Source: Actinomortierella ambigua
Lineage: Eukaryota > Mortierellomycota > Mortierellomycetes > Mortierellales > Mortierellaceae
DNA: 64,000 nt
Reading direction: 5' to 3'
Assembly (NCBI GenBank): GCA_016098155.1
Contig: JAAAJB010000071.1
Span: 23,020 to 87,019, forward strand
Positions 44,913 to 57,198 of the stretch are shown here, piece after piece. The notes under the pieces are model-generated. The model made no database searches, was not told the DNA's origin, and saw only the letters and a program-made list of their open reading frames with translations. How positions within the stretch are numbered: position 1 is the first letter of the stretch; each line of letters begins with the position of its first letter. The position numbers and the translations under genes are program-made.

Positions 44913-45241
44913 AAAAAAAAAAAAATCTACCCTACACCATTTTTTCTGCTCTGTTTCTGCCTTTGACAGGTGGGCTTTGCTTTCTCAAAATGACACTGTC
45001 TCTCTATTCCCCTTCCCCCCTCCTAAACCACCTCGGAAAAAAGATAATTTCAGCATTATAAAAAGTTACCATGGGCGCATGAATCGGAGCATTTTCATTA
45101 TTGCTATTGTCCTTTTTGGGGGCGAGTATTTTTTTTTGTGGGGAGGTGAAAGAAAAGGTCATAAACAAAAAGCAGCAGAAAACGAAAAGAAAAGAGGAAG
45201 AAGCCAAAAAGGGGGGGGGGGGGGTAACCGTGTTATTCATT
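44913..45241. other. Convergent 3' region between pseudokinase and EFR3 genes
   Basis: The stops of the two genes face each other across 329 bp. The segment contains A, T and G runs (a G12 run at about 45211-45224) and no supported gene. Confidence 0.5.
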
Positions 45242-48200
45242 CTAATAGGGAGGGGTGACCAACGACAACGCGCTGGTGTTGGCCGTCGCTGTAACGGCCG
45301 GGATATGGATCGTATTGAGCAAGTTGGCCAAGTCGGGCCGTGACGCCGCCAGGTGCGACGCCGGCGTCAGCGTGCCGTCCACATGGCCCTTGAGGGCCAG
45401 TTCCTGCAGGTGCTGGGCTTGTTGTTGCTTCTTCAGCGTCTGCGCCTGGATCGACAACGGGAAGTACCGGCCCCCACCGTTGGAGCCCGATCCTCCATGC
45501 GACGTGATCGAGCTGGCGGCATCACTTGCCACCGACGTCGTCGTTGCCGAAATATCGGTTCCCAGGCTCGCCGCTGCCAGTGCCTCCTTCAGGTTCTCAA
45601 TACCGACATGGCGGTGGCCAATCGTCGACGTGCCGTTCAGACTGCCGTCGTTCGTCATCGTTGTCGTTCCCGTCACCGCGCCCTCGCCTTCCTCCTCCAT
45701 CGTCGTCGACAAATCACCTGTTGAGGACGCCAACGACTGTGGCAGCTTGGGCAGCGACCATCCATCCAAGTGGCGCGAAATCCGGATCCGCGAGTCCACA
45801 CTGCGCTCCGGCCGGTGGTGCTGGCCACCGAACCCATTGGCGCTGCCTGCGCCACCACTGCTGCCGGACAGTGCACCCGTCATATGCGCCGACAGGAACA
45901 GGCCACTGGCCAGGCCGCCAACCAGGCCACCGCCGCTCTGGTTCAGCACGCCCGCCGGCGACTCTGGGTTAAACGCAAGGGCAAAGCGCTCCGCCGCTGA
46001 CCGGAAGCGGTCCGATCCCGTGGTCGTCAACAGCGTAATCAAGTGATCGCGTGCCAACGGGTGCGCCAGCACAGGGTCTACAGGCTCGCTGGGCTTGTCC
46101 CACACACTTCCGCTCGTGGTATTGACCAGTCGCGTCAGCGACTCTTGGTTCTCATAATAGATTGGCATGCATTGTCCAGCCTCCTCGCGGGCCCGCTTGA
46201 TCGTCTCCAGATACTCTTGCGGCTCTTGCATTCCAAAGTTGTGCACACTCTTTTGCAGGTAAATCAGGATCACTGTCGCCAACGCTCGCTTCCGCGACAC
46301 CACACTCTCCTGACTACCACTGCCCTCGTGCTGCTTCTGCGACGCCAGATTGACCGCGGAATCCGCCGACCCATTCTCGCCAGCGGCCGTTGACGAAGCG
46401 GCTGCGCCCAAGCACCAGTCCTGGAGTGAGAATAGCAAAGGTACGACGCGGATAAACTCATCATCCTCGTAGTGGGCAAACAAGGCCCGCAGGATGCCGT
46501 AGATAGCTGCCATATCCGCGGGTGTGGCGGTCGGCAGGCAAGCATAGGCGTGTAGTGTCTGATGGGCAGCCGCACGGAAGTACAGATCGCTCGAGATGAT
46601 CGGCACTGAGGGCGAACGGGAAGGCGAACCAGCGCCACCAGCGTCCTCGCCGCTTCGGATACTTTGGCTGCTGCTGCTGCTAGCATCATCGCCTGCCACC
46701 TGCGTGCTGCCATTGTTCAGTGAGGCCGCACCACTGCCAACGCCGTTACTAGCTCCTCCGTGTTGGGTCGAAACTTCCTCGGCCGGCATCAAAAAGGTGA
46801 TCAGCACTTGAGCAAATCCTGTGCGCACGCCCACATTCGACTCTAGCAACAGGCCCAAGCAAGGCGTCAACAATTCGGCCGAGACCTCCACCGCATGGAA
46901 GCTCGACGACTGGCGACCGCTCTTCTTGCTCGTGCGGATGACGGCCTTTAAGCACTTGAGCAGCGCAACGCGGTACTCAGCCGTCGGCACATTTTCAATG
47001 GTGGTGGGTTGCCGAGTAGCCCCGACCTGACTCGACAGCTTGCCCACCAGGTGCGAGATGATGTGTGGGATCTGGTTGCTGTAGTAGATGTGCGTTGCCA
47101 ATCCGCCAATGCTATTGACCAGTCCATCCTGAATCACATTCTCCAGCGCGATCAGCTGACCCTCCTTGGTGTTTGATGGCGACGACGACGACGCCAACGA
47201 CTTGGTCAGTGTGCTCAGCAGTGAGTTCAGCACCTCCAGCACAGGCATACCCACAAACGACAGAGACGAGGTCAGGATCGCCTCGAGAGCGCTGATGAGC
47301 GTTGCCCGCTTTTGCAGACAGAGGATTGGGTCCGGCGTCGAGGCTTCGACACCATCCAGACGAATAATCAACTCATTGACGAGCATGTAGCGGAACTGAG
47401 GCAGGATGGAGTTGAGAATGACCTTGATGATGCCGACGCCAAACGTTGCTGGCCACCAGGTCATGTTGTCGTCCAGATACGAGAAAGTTGGGCCCAAGGT
47501 CAGACGGACATTGGCTCCGTTGGGGGTCTTGAACAAGGCGCGCAGACACAGCAATGCTTCCGCCGTCACATCGTCGTCGAGGACAGTGTTGTCGGGGTGC
47601 ACCGCTTGATGGATGGACATTGACCGACGTGGCGACTGGGGCACCACGGGCTCGCTAGGCTCGACAGCATCCAAAGTCGTCTTACTTTCGATCAGAATGT
47701 CCAGGATCGAAGGCAATACCATGTTCAGCTGAGCCTTGTGATCGCATGCGTAGAGGGCTTGAGACGAGACAACGCCGTTCAAGGCTCTCAAACCCACCAT
47801 ACGGTAACTATTGTGTACATGTTTATGTTAATGGGGGGGACAAAGAGAATGCGTGCGGAAAACGATCAGTCAGCACAAAACCATCTTTTGCCGGGGAACA
47901 CAGCGAAGACACTTGAAATGAATGACTTTTCGCTCAAAGTGACAGATCAAGTGTGTGTGTTTCTGTACTATGCACAGCAACACCGCCAAATGGTAGGACA
48001 ACTCGTCTGTGCAAAAGCAAAACGATGAGCTCTTTGCTGCACCTCCTACTCCACTCCTCAATCTGCAGAGAGCGAAAGCAAGAGAACATAGAAGAGCGCC
48101 GCAAATAGCATAAAAAAGGTACATGTTCACATCATTGGGAACAATGGCGTTCGAGTTGGGATAAACGTAGAAAAACAGGATGCAGAGCAACACCTACCGA

Positions 48201-49017
48201 TTACGAGAGTTGGGCTGATCAAACCTGATGGTAGCAATCTCAGCAAAGCGCAGGACAACGCGGTCATAAATGCTGCGAAACTCGGCATCGACGCCAAGGG
48301 TCGAGCCATCGTGGGCGCTGCAGAAGACGGCAAAGACGTTCTGGCAGTGACGCACAATGTCAAAGTCGGAGAGATCTGCCAGCAGGGTGTCGAGGATGCT
48401 GACAATATTTTTAGCAAAAATGTTGAGGTGTGCCTTGCTAGCCACAAGGACGCTCTTGATGATCTCTAACGAGCAGTGCACGTCGCTGTATGGATGACAT
48501 GAGCGTGCAAGGCGAACGAGATGGGATGGAGAAAGAGAGAGAGAGAGAAAAGGAGGTGCAAGGGGAGCAAGACGTGAGGACGGAGCACATGGTGAGTGCG
48601 TGGATGGGGGTGTTTTTTTTCACTTGGACTGGTTGGTTCATTGGTTTTTTTTTGTGGTTGCAAAACGACAAAATGCACTGGCATTATCCCAACCGGTAAC
48701 AGAAGCACTTACGAGAGACGCTTCTTGCGAATGTCGCGGACCACACGGCGCTCAATGTAGTTGCCAACCTTGGTCAGCTTGGCAGGCTTGGAGGTAGCAT
48801 AGAAGACAAGGTACGACAGCTCGCTCGACCTTGGCCCCTTCTCCTCCGGGCGTGTCGGGTAGCAGTTGTTGATAAGCGAGGCATGCTTGACATATCTGGA
48901 GGGGATGAAGGACGAGTGAGTTGCGCCAGGCGAAGGCACAGGTGGCGGGGGGATGGATGTCACGGAGGCCGCGCCCGTTGTCGAGACAGAGGCAGAACGA
49001 GAGCGAGTGGTGGCCAT
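45242..49017 (-). CDS. EFR3: EFR3-like plasma-membrane scaffold for PI4-kinase
   Basis: Exons 49017-48713, 48485-48198 and 47807-45242 give 1,052 residues. The N-terminal part matches EFR3 well: YVKHASLINNCYPTRPEEKG, ELSYLVFYATSKPAKLTKVG, RRVVRDIRKKRLSDVHCSLE, then the helical repeats with DFDIVRHCQNVFAVFC and YRMVGLRALNGVV. EFR3 proteins are rod-like helical-repeat proteins that anchor the Stt4/PI4KA complex (with TTC7/Ypp1) at the plasma membrane for PI4P synthesis. Animal EFR3 carries N-terminal palmitoylated Cys residues; here the first 50 residues are Ser/Thr/Pro-rich without a Cys cluster, so attachment may use basic residues as in yeast. The last 500 residues contain Ser/Gly-rich disordered segments. 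The start is the only ATG in frame before the conserved block. Confidence 0.9.
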
Positions 49018-49353
49018 TGGTGGGGTGGGGCGTGGAAAGAGGGGCACAAGGGCAAGCAAGGTACGGTCAGTTCAGGAACGGCAAAGTGATAGATAGAGCG
49101 CTGGTGACTGATAAGGAGGAGGCTGCAGAATGAATGGGCAGCTTCAGATGAAGTGTGTAGACGAGCAGGAGGATGGAAGGTGAAGGAGGCGGATGAGGAA
49201 GGATTGGAGATGAGGGAGGATGGAGAGAGAAAGTGAAGGAGGAAGAGGAGGAATGGAGGGACAGAGTGCAGAGAGAAAAGAGAGAGAGATGTGGGGTGCT
49301 GTTGGTTGGAGTTCAAAGAGAGTTGTATTGAACTGACAGGGGAGGGGGGAACA

Positions 49354-49384
49354 AGTCAGCAGCAGCAGCAGCAGCAGCAACAGC
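49354..49384. repeat. CAG microsatellite
   Basis: AGCAGCAGCAGCAGCAGCAG and further units give about nine CAG triplets. It lies in non-coding sequence upstream of EFR3. Confidence 0.9.
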
Positions 49385-51814
49385 CAATATAAAAATATAT
49401 ACAGATCATTCACTGCTCTCAGGCGTATTAGCCGAAGCGAAGGTCTCTCTCTCTCTCTCACTCTCACTCCCTCTCTCTCTCTCTTCTTCTTTTGCTCTCT
49501 CTGTGTCCAACAGGCGATGCACAGACACATGAAAGCGACGAGTGCTGTTTGACGCCAGATGATTCCCCTTCCTCTCTTTTTTTTTCTTCTTCTCTTCTTT
49601 CTCTCCATCTGCCCACATACAAAAAAAAAAAAAAAAAAAAAGTTCGTTCATCGGACGCGTCGGTAGTACAGCTGTGCTGTGTCAGTGTGGGCAAGAGTGC
49701 ATGTGCAGCTCCCCGAGTGCAATTCCAAAGTCGAGTGTGACTGAGTGAGGCTACATGACGCCAACTTGCCCCCCCTCTCCCCCCTCCCCGGTGCTGAACC
49801 GATGAGACAAGGACGATATGGCATGGTAGTCGATGTAAGATTGAGTCCTTTCTACTATCCTCGGGTTCCCTTTTCTTCTCCACACCCACACTGCCTCTCT
49901 TACAACACCAGACTCTCTTCTTTTCTCCCAGCTCGTCTAACCCTCTTTGTACTTTAGCCTAATAAAAAAAACAGAGTTGGAGAACGAGGTATTCTGCACT
50001 CTGGGTGTGGTCCGCGCTCCAACTCGTGTTTCCAACGTAGAAAACGCGTTTTGACCCTGTCCCCATTCCATTCATTCTCCTTCCTTCCCATCCATCTAAA
50101 CTGTACGACAAACTTTCGCCTTCTCTATGCAGTCAACCTTCTCGTACACACACACAAAAAAAAGGAGTAGTGGCCTGCATGTGTGCGTCCTTTTCTTCTT
50201 CTTCCCTTTCTTCCTTTCGATGCTGACTGGATTTGCTCTCGGGAAATGCACTCTATTCTTCCAAGCACCACATACCCCAAACAAGTGTTGGAAGACAAAG
50301 AAACAACTACTGCGCGGCAGCAATGGGTCCAGGAAAAAAAAACAAGAAACAGAAAGGACAGCCCAATTTGGTGGAACATATGAGAGTGAGGAGAGATGAG
50401 GGGGGGGAAAAGAATTGTGCTCAAGGAAAGTGACAAGTTTGAAATGGGCGTATGGGTAGTACATTACCTGCAACAGATCAGCGTCATTTGGAGAACAAAT
50501 TATCTGTCCTGATGACAAGAGAGGAAAAAAAAAAAAAGACTTGACACACACACTCCGAGCACCGGCGCAGATACTCGCACACGCGCAGTTACGTGAACAA
50601 GCCAGAGAGCAAAAGGGATGAGAGGGGAGGAGGAGATCGGAGCCTGTCAATTTGGGTGTTGCTTGTCCTGGCCTTATCCTGCTTTCCTCCTTTGGCGAGT
50701 AATTGTTGCTTTGGCTTGTAGTGCTGGATATTGAAAGAGCGGTAGATGAAGAGCGCGGAGAGGGTGAGTAGGCGGAAATGAATGCAAGAATGAGTGACTA
50801 TTATGAAAGGGGGACCGTCAAGGGGTTGAACGAGATGACGGGGACAGTGCTGAGCGAACCACACATGGCAGTCAAGACAGAAATAACATGTAAAAAATAA
50901 AGGGTCGGCAAAAAAAAAAAGCGTCGGGCCCTTGCAAACAACGGCTTCCACCCCTCCCCTCTGTTGGTATGATGATGATGATGCGCAAAAGAGAGGATAA
51001 CAATAGCCTGCGTCGAAAGTGGTCCAGGAAAGGGGCTCGAGGAGGGGGGGATGCAGAAGGTCGTGAAGGGTGAGGGGAGGAAGGCTCGAGGTGGGGTGGG
51101 GAGGTCCAGGTCGAAGAAGGACAGACGTGGGGGAAAGGGAGGATGAGTAGATAGGGCCGCCGAGAAAGATGGACGAGGAGGAGGAGTCGTGGTCGGGGGA
51201 AAAGGAGAAGAGGAAGGGGGAAAGGAAGGAAGGGGAGGGGGAAGGGGAGGAAAGCGCCGACACAACGGCTGGCTGATTGTGATTGTTGTGTGCGATTGCT
51301 TTTGTGTTGCTGGTGTTGTTGTTATTTTGTTTGCAATTATGGGGAGGTCAAAGAAAAAGGCGATCCAACTGAACCCCTCCTCTGTGGGTAATTACAGCGG
51401 AGCGCTAGACACCCGAGAAGACGAGTGTCAGAGGAGAAAGAGGAGAAGGAGGAGGAGAGAGAGTTCGTGGAACAAGGGAGGATGTGATGGTGTGTTAATT
51501 CAACAAAGAACAAAAGAACAAGGAAAAACACATACGGTGGTGTTGTTGCGCTGCTGGTGCCGACGATGACGATGATGCTCCTGTCGAAGGCTGAAGGAGA
51601 AGATAGGAGAGATGGAAAGAGCTGGGAGAACAGGCTTCAACGGTCGCGCACGTTCTGAGACAGGAAGGGGGTGGTAATGGTGGTGGTGGTGGTGGTGATG
51701 CAATTGACAAGCAGAGCAAATGCAAAAGTCAATGCAGGACTGTGAGTGAGTGAGCGAGGTAAAGAATGAGAGAAGGAGTGAGAAAGTGAGAAAAGAATGA
51801 GCGACAAGGGAAAG

Positions 51815-51925
51815 AGACAGAGAGAGAGAGAGAGAGAGACAAACAGAGAGAGACAGAGACAGAGAGAGAAAGTGAGAGAGCGAGAGACAATGTGGGAGAG
51901 AGGGAGAGAGAGATAGAGAGCGTGT
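51815..51925. repeat. GA-rich microsatellite
   Basis: An uninterrupted GA run (about 51821-51839) is flanked by GACAGAGA variants for about 100 bp. It is pyrimidine-rich on the EFR3 coding strand. Confidence 0.85.
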
Positions 51926-52563
51926 GTGTGTCCGTGTGTATGTGTGTTTGAGAGTGCGAGCAAGAAAGAGAATGAGCAACAATAAACAGGAGGCTGTTGC
52001 TGCTGCAATGCAACAACTGGGAACAGAAGGAATGAAGAGACCGAGTGAAGAAATGGGAATAACTTTGGACACACTCTACATACCGGCTGGGCAGGGGTTG
52101 CAAAAGAACAGGGGGCGAGAAGGGTAACACAAATGCTCGGAACTGGCTGGGAAAGAAATAATCGAGGGCTGGGCTGGGAAAGAAAACGCAATGTCTGTCT
52201 CCTGCTGCACGTCTGTCCATGCAACATCACTTACATTGCTTCCATGCACAAGCCTTCCTCTTTTGACTCTTCAGTAATCTACTGTCCATTGTGTGTTGTC
52301 ATACTGACCTCCGCCATTAAGAACGATACAAACGCTGGTTGGCTATCTTGGAGCAGTGATCAACGAACGCTATGCACGGTTGTTTTATAACCCAGTTGAC
52401 CCTCGTCGTACATGGTACACACTAATATTGTAGTTCAAGCATACTTTTGGGACCCTTTTGTTTTACAGACTCAGGGATCGTTCTCCGATGAAACCCAAAC
52501 AAAAATGGCAAAATGCTTCAGCAGCAGGAGAGCTTTTCTTTGAATTTTGCGAGCCTCTAGAAT

Positions 52564-55318
52564 CTAAAGCGACTTGATCTGATAGTTGGAGTGGTGATGC
52601 TGATGGCTATGAGTGTGGTTATGGTTGTGATTGTGATTGTGGTTGTGGTTGGGGTCGTGGTTGTGGTTGTGGTGAACATGCTGGGAGTGATCCTCGTGCA
52701 AGTGTTGGGGTTGAAGAGGTTGCGATTGTTGCTGTTGTTCTTGGTATTGAAGGTGGGTGTGATGATGATGTTGAAGGTGCTGTTGTTGGTTTGCTGTTGG
52801 CAGGCCGCTTGATGCCCGCTCCACCTGCACAGTGACCTCTGACAGCCCAGAGATGGAGCCGAGCAAAGCCTGCTCGACCGCATGTCGGATCTGCTCCAGG
52901 CCCGACGTAGCCAAGAGCTCGTCCCCCTCAGACTCTGCCGCCACAATGTGGATGCTGCCAATCAGCGTCTCGGGGGAGTTGGGCCAGAACCGCGCAGCCT
53001 TGTACGAGGCCACGCCGGCAATGTGGTGAAGTTCTTCCAAGGCATGCTCAATGCTACCCAGTCGACCCTCGGGCACCTCAAGCATCAGAATCGCAGCTGA
53101 ACCCTTGATCAGCGGAATCACACTGAGGAAGATCAGCACAGCAATAAACATTGATGCAATCGGGTCAAATCCTGTCCAGCCAAACCAGTCGATCAGCAAG
53201 GTCGAGATGATCACACCCACTGAGCCAAGTGTGTCGGCCATGATGTGCAGGAAGACACCTTGCATGTTGGCATTGTGCCCATGGTCGTGTCCGTGTCCAT
53301 GGTGATGATGGTGGTGATCGTGTCCATGGCTGTGGCCGTGTCCGTGCGCATGTCCATGATTAAAGGCAAAGATGCCAATCATGTTGACCACAAAGCCCAA
53401 GAAACTGACAAGCAGCAAGCGATGGGTATTCATCTCAGGCGGGTGGATAAGACGCTCGATGGCCTCAATGACGATGAAGATGGAGATCAGACACAAAAAG
53501 ATGCCGTTTGAGAATCCCGAGAGTGTCTCAACTCGACTGTAGCCATACGAGAAAGTCCTGTTGGCGTCCCACTTGCTCATGACCGATGCAAAGAGACCGA
53601 CAGCGAGCGCCAAGCAGTCAAAGAACATGTGAATCGCTAAAGAGAACCAGCAAGTAGGGTGAGAAATCACAAAGCAATCAAGAGCATGGATCTTTTGCTA
53701 CCGAAGCAAACAAGCAAGTTTTTTTTTTCCACTTACAATCTGAAATCAGGCCAAGACTGTTGGTCCAGACACCATAGAGCATCTGGACAAACATGAAGCT
53801 CAGGTTGAGAAGCAAAAAGTAAAAGATCTGCTTCGAATCCTGATCGGCCAAGATGGCTCGCACATACATTCCCAAATCTCCGAATCCACCGCCTCCTCCT
53901 GTTGCGTAGGCCTGGGCCGTCATATTGCTGCGCCGGTCATAGCTATCTGGCAGATGTTGATGTCGCTGCAGTCCTTCCTCCGGATCCATGCGTGCATCTG
54001 CAAATGCAGAATCTGCCTGCAACAGCTCGTGGATGCCGTAGAGAATCACAATCGACAGAATCACATCCATCAGATTCGCCCCAAGCGCCTTTGATACCAG
54101 CAATCCTGTGAAACACGAGCTTCCAAGAACAATCGGCCACCCGGTCACCACATGCCACATCGGCGACACGCGCTGTGAGATTGACTGGTTCACGTAGAAA
54201 TCAACCACAAACAGTCCTACTGCCAACAGGAGAAAAGCGATCCAACCAGGCGCCATCGAGGAGCCAGCGGCTGGGGCCGATGACGATGATCCTAGAGTGT
54301 ACTGCAACAATGCGACAGGACTCACAACAGCAGCAGCGACGGCCAATGCTACGGCGTGCAATACTTTGTTACCACCCATCTCCGACGACAATCGGCGAGA
54401 GACACCTCGCTGATAGATGGAGAGTTGCGTGGCGACCAAGAGAGCGACATATCCTGAACACACTGTGGAGAAACTCGTGCCAGCTGGTCGCATATAAACA
54501 TCCGAGATGAGGCAGGCAAGAATTCCTCCCAAAACCACAAACGAGTACTGCTTCTATCAAAACATGAAGAGTTTGAGAGATATCGCGTTAGAAACTCGAC
54601 GTGGAGGTATCCCAACAAGAAAACATTCGATATGGCGCAAAGAACAACAATTTGTCTTTCATACTGTCGAAGAAGAAGTAGAGGAGCGCTTGCCAGCCAA
54701 CGATGCCAGAACCGCCACCATCCAGACATTGGCATATTGGGTCAACATGAGTACCCTAGAGGTGAAATTGAAAAGGGGGGCAGTGAAAAAAAAAATAACC
54801 TTGTCAGTCGTGCTGATTGCCCACCGCATTTTTCATGGCAACCCTGCAGGATGGGTCGGTATCATCCTTGGCGAAGACTTCCTCCTCCTCCCCTATTTAT
54901 CTCCTTGCTCGTTCTTCTCTACATCGCCCCATCGGTGCCAAAAAAAAAGAGAGTGTGTTATTTACCTAAACGTGGGCAAGGCCCAAAGTCCCCAAAGAAA
55001 CAGATACATCTGGCCAGCCAAGGCTGCGCCATAAAGGGCGATCTTGCTCCAATTCCAATCCATCGACGCAGTGAACGATCGCCGCCCTTTTCTCGACCAA
55101 GGATGCTCAATGGCGAGCGAAACGAGTGCGCCCAAGGCCAGGAGCCAAAATAGCGTGACCGAGAACGGGTGGGGTTGGTGTTGATGCTGGTCTACCCGGA
55201 TCCACTCCCGAAGAAAGTGTGCGCTCCCCGCCTGGATCATCTTGGCCACCGCCAGGAAGGCAAGGTGGTTGTATGGGATCCTATCGTCAAACGAAAGAGA
55301 AGAAGCAACTCGAGCCAT
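52564..55318 (-). CDS. MSC2: Msc2/ZnT5-type zinc transporter (cation diffusion facilitator)
   Basis: Four exons (55318-54966, 54755-54665, 54553-53737, 53636-52564) give 777 residues. The 91 bp second exon joins LPTFR to VLMLTQYANVWMVAVLASLA, as in Msc2/Cis4/ZnT5 proteins, and exon 4 joins to give LISDSIHMFFDCLALAVGL. There is a long N-terminal multi-helix part plus a C-terminal CDF unit. The zinc-site pairs are visible as H423...D427 (HMFFD) and H551...D555 (HIMAD). A His-rich loop (HGHAHGHGHSHGHDHHHHHH and onward) lies between helices IV and V. A second His/Asn-rich tract forms the last 65 residues. Family members supply zinc to the ER/Golgi, usually as a heteromer with a Zrg17/ZnT6-type partner. 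The first in-frame ATG (55318) was chosen; a further upstream exon cannot be excluded. Confidence 0.9.
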
Positions 55319-55849
55319 AGTCAATACAACACATCCTCAGACGGGATAAACAGGTCTATGTCCTAGCACTCGTAGCAAGTGTCATGGCCTTACATCGATG
55401 ACTGCGACTGTTGGGTGATCTTGTCCAGGCTAATCATGCCAGGCTTTCTGCCCATGGGAGGTGGTGCCGAGGTATACGCCATCGAGTGAAGGGGCCCTGG
55501 TCCTAATGACATGGCTCCCCTGATGATATGGGTCTGATGGAGGGGTGGTGGTAAGGCCTTGTGACAAACAGAACTGACAAGTTGATGAGCGGAGGGAAAG
55601 ATGGATGATAGATGAGAGCCAAAGGGGGGGAATGAAGAATGTCCCTGTTTTGTCGCAGGACCTTTTCCCAATTAGCAAGGAAAAAGATGGGGAGTAAGAC
55701 AAGAGCTGATGGCGCTTTCTTTCAGCATGCTATTAACTTGCAAGGCGGCAAAAAAAAAAAAAAAAAAAAAGGTTCGTTTGCTGGTGGGAGGTCTGCAGGC
55801 AACTCAGCGTCGAGTACTCCACCACGTTCCAGAAGTACGGTCATTTTAT
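55319..55849. other. Intergenic between zinc transporter and EFM7-like genes
   Basis: A minus-strand open frame (55671-55390) ending MISLDKITQQSQSSM is followed by a possible donor (GTAAGG), but joining it to the transporter start gives stops in every tested phase, so it is not included. An A20 run lies at 55751-55770. Confidence 0.4.
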
Positions 55850-57034
55850 TCACTTGTCTGTGAACAAAAGTTCATACACGAGCACTGTCCGGTTCCGCTC
55901 CTCGACATCAAACGACAGCAGCTCAACCTCCGTCAGCTTGGCCGCATCCGCCCGCTGCTCTTCCTCTGTCCGAGTCTCGCCCCAGCGAGGTTGTTGCCGG
56001 ATCTCCTTCAGCTCTACCGTGTACCCAAACGGGCTCGATCGCGCCATGTCCAGAAACTGTTGCACCACCCGGAGTCCTGTATGAAGACCGCAGCAGACGA
56101 TAATCTTGCTCCCAGACTTTGGTGCCAGGCATGCCTTGCACGACTCGAGCAAGAGTCGATGACCATCTGCAACCCAGAGCGTATCGGCCATCATGATTAG
56201 GTCGTAGCGGTTGCGATCCTCTGATGCCGCCGTGCTCTGGCCATCTTCGACATCGCCGTCCGTGGTTCGATCCGCGGCAATGCAGTCCAGTAGCGGCGTT
56301 ACTGACTCGCCCCATGCATGGCCTCGCACAGCGGATCGGCATCCTTGCTCGCTTCGTATCCGCCTCTGGTGGTCCATCTTTTCAAGGAAACCTTCCTCCA
56401 AGACGGGCTCCTGTTGTTGCTGTGGCTGCCCTAGTGATGCTTGCAAGAATGGTCCAAGGATGTTTTCACACCAGTTGCGCTCGAGGTTGGAAATGACCTT
56501 GGGATCCGGATAATCCGACAGTGTCACAAACGCTGCACCCTTCTTCACCGCCAACAGTCCATCCAGTCCTGCTGCCGCGCCAAACTCGAGTACTATATAA
56601 ATAATGTGCCGTAGTATTGCAAACGGACGACAAAAAAAGGTTGGCTTGCAAATTAGGATCTCACTTCAGTCAAGAGGAGGCGAACCTTTTGAAAAAGGTG
56701 CCCAAATGAGATTACCTCGTTTGCCCCTGACGAGCGACCCTTCGTCGCGCTGGATATACTCGGCCAAAACAAAGGCTGAATTCCACACAAAGTGGGCCAT
56801 TAATCCAACAGCACCTCCATCGACATTGGCCAGATGCAGCTTGAGACCATCATATTCGATCAATTTGCCTGCCTGTCCATGAGCCACTTTCGAATCGCCA
56901 AAGAGTCCAATGCTATCCTCGAATCCATCGAATGCATCGTCCACATCGGATGTTGACTGTTGATTCCGGCGAGCTTGCCTAGCAAGGCGCTTGGCTTCAG
57001 CCGCCTGGCGCTGTCGCTCAAGGTCCCTTGGCAT
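55850..57034 (-). CDS. EFM7: EFM7/NNT1-like protein N-methyltransferase
   Basis: Exons 57034-56716 and 56592-55850 give 353 residues. The splice forms GKR-VLEFGAAAGLDGLL, the SAM-binding motif I of seven-beta-strand methyltransferases. LIEYDGLKLHL, LMAHFVWNSAFVLAEYI and the diagnostic AFVTLSDYPDPKVISNLERN follow the EFM7/Nnt1 pattern. RYDLIMMADTLWVADGHRLL is the post-motif helix/strand pair. In yeast this enzyme methylates the N-terminal glycine and an adjacent lysine of eEF1A. An insert of about 60 residues (Gln- and Glu-rich, near 190-240) is longer than in yeast. The start is the ATG at 57034, the only one in frame before the basic N-terminus. Confidence 0.85.
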
Positions 57035-57198
57035 GACACTCAAAAGTCAAAGGTTCGAGCAGTGGGTCGAGGGAGTTGGTTGACAGCTGAGTTGAAGAAC
57101 GTTGTGAACGTCCACAGGGGAAAAGCAAGAAAAAAAAAAATTCTTCATTGGTTGATTGGTATACAAGTTTAAAGTTATAGATGGTTTGGAGGGGATGT

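Larger units (their letters stand above)
49018..52563. other. 3.5 kb non-coding region upstream of EFR3
   Basis: No gene is supported. The plus strand is purine-rich over most of 49060-49330 and 51020-51260, so the EFR3 coding strand is pyrimidine-rich there. Microsatellites include CAG (49354-49380), CT/GA (49443-49503, 51819-51925) and an A22 run (49620-49641). The open frames are Ser/Leu/Pro low-complexity shadows of these tracts. The region likely holds the EFR3 promoter and possibly a spliced 5' UTR. Confidence 0.5.

Noticed and set aside
50589..51263. Minus-strand open frame of 224 codons upstream of EFR3
   Set aside because: Ser/Pro/Phe low-complexity translation of a pyrimidine-rich tract, with no domain and no splice partner.
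55390..55671. Possible first exon of the zinc transporter (ending QQSQSSM)
   Set aside because: Joining its donor to any acceptor before 55318 creates a stop codon in all tested phases.
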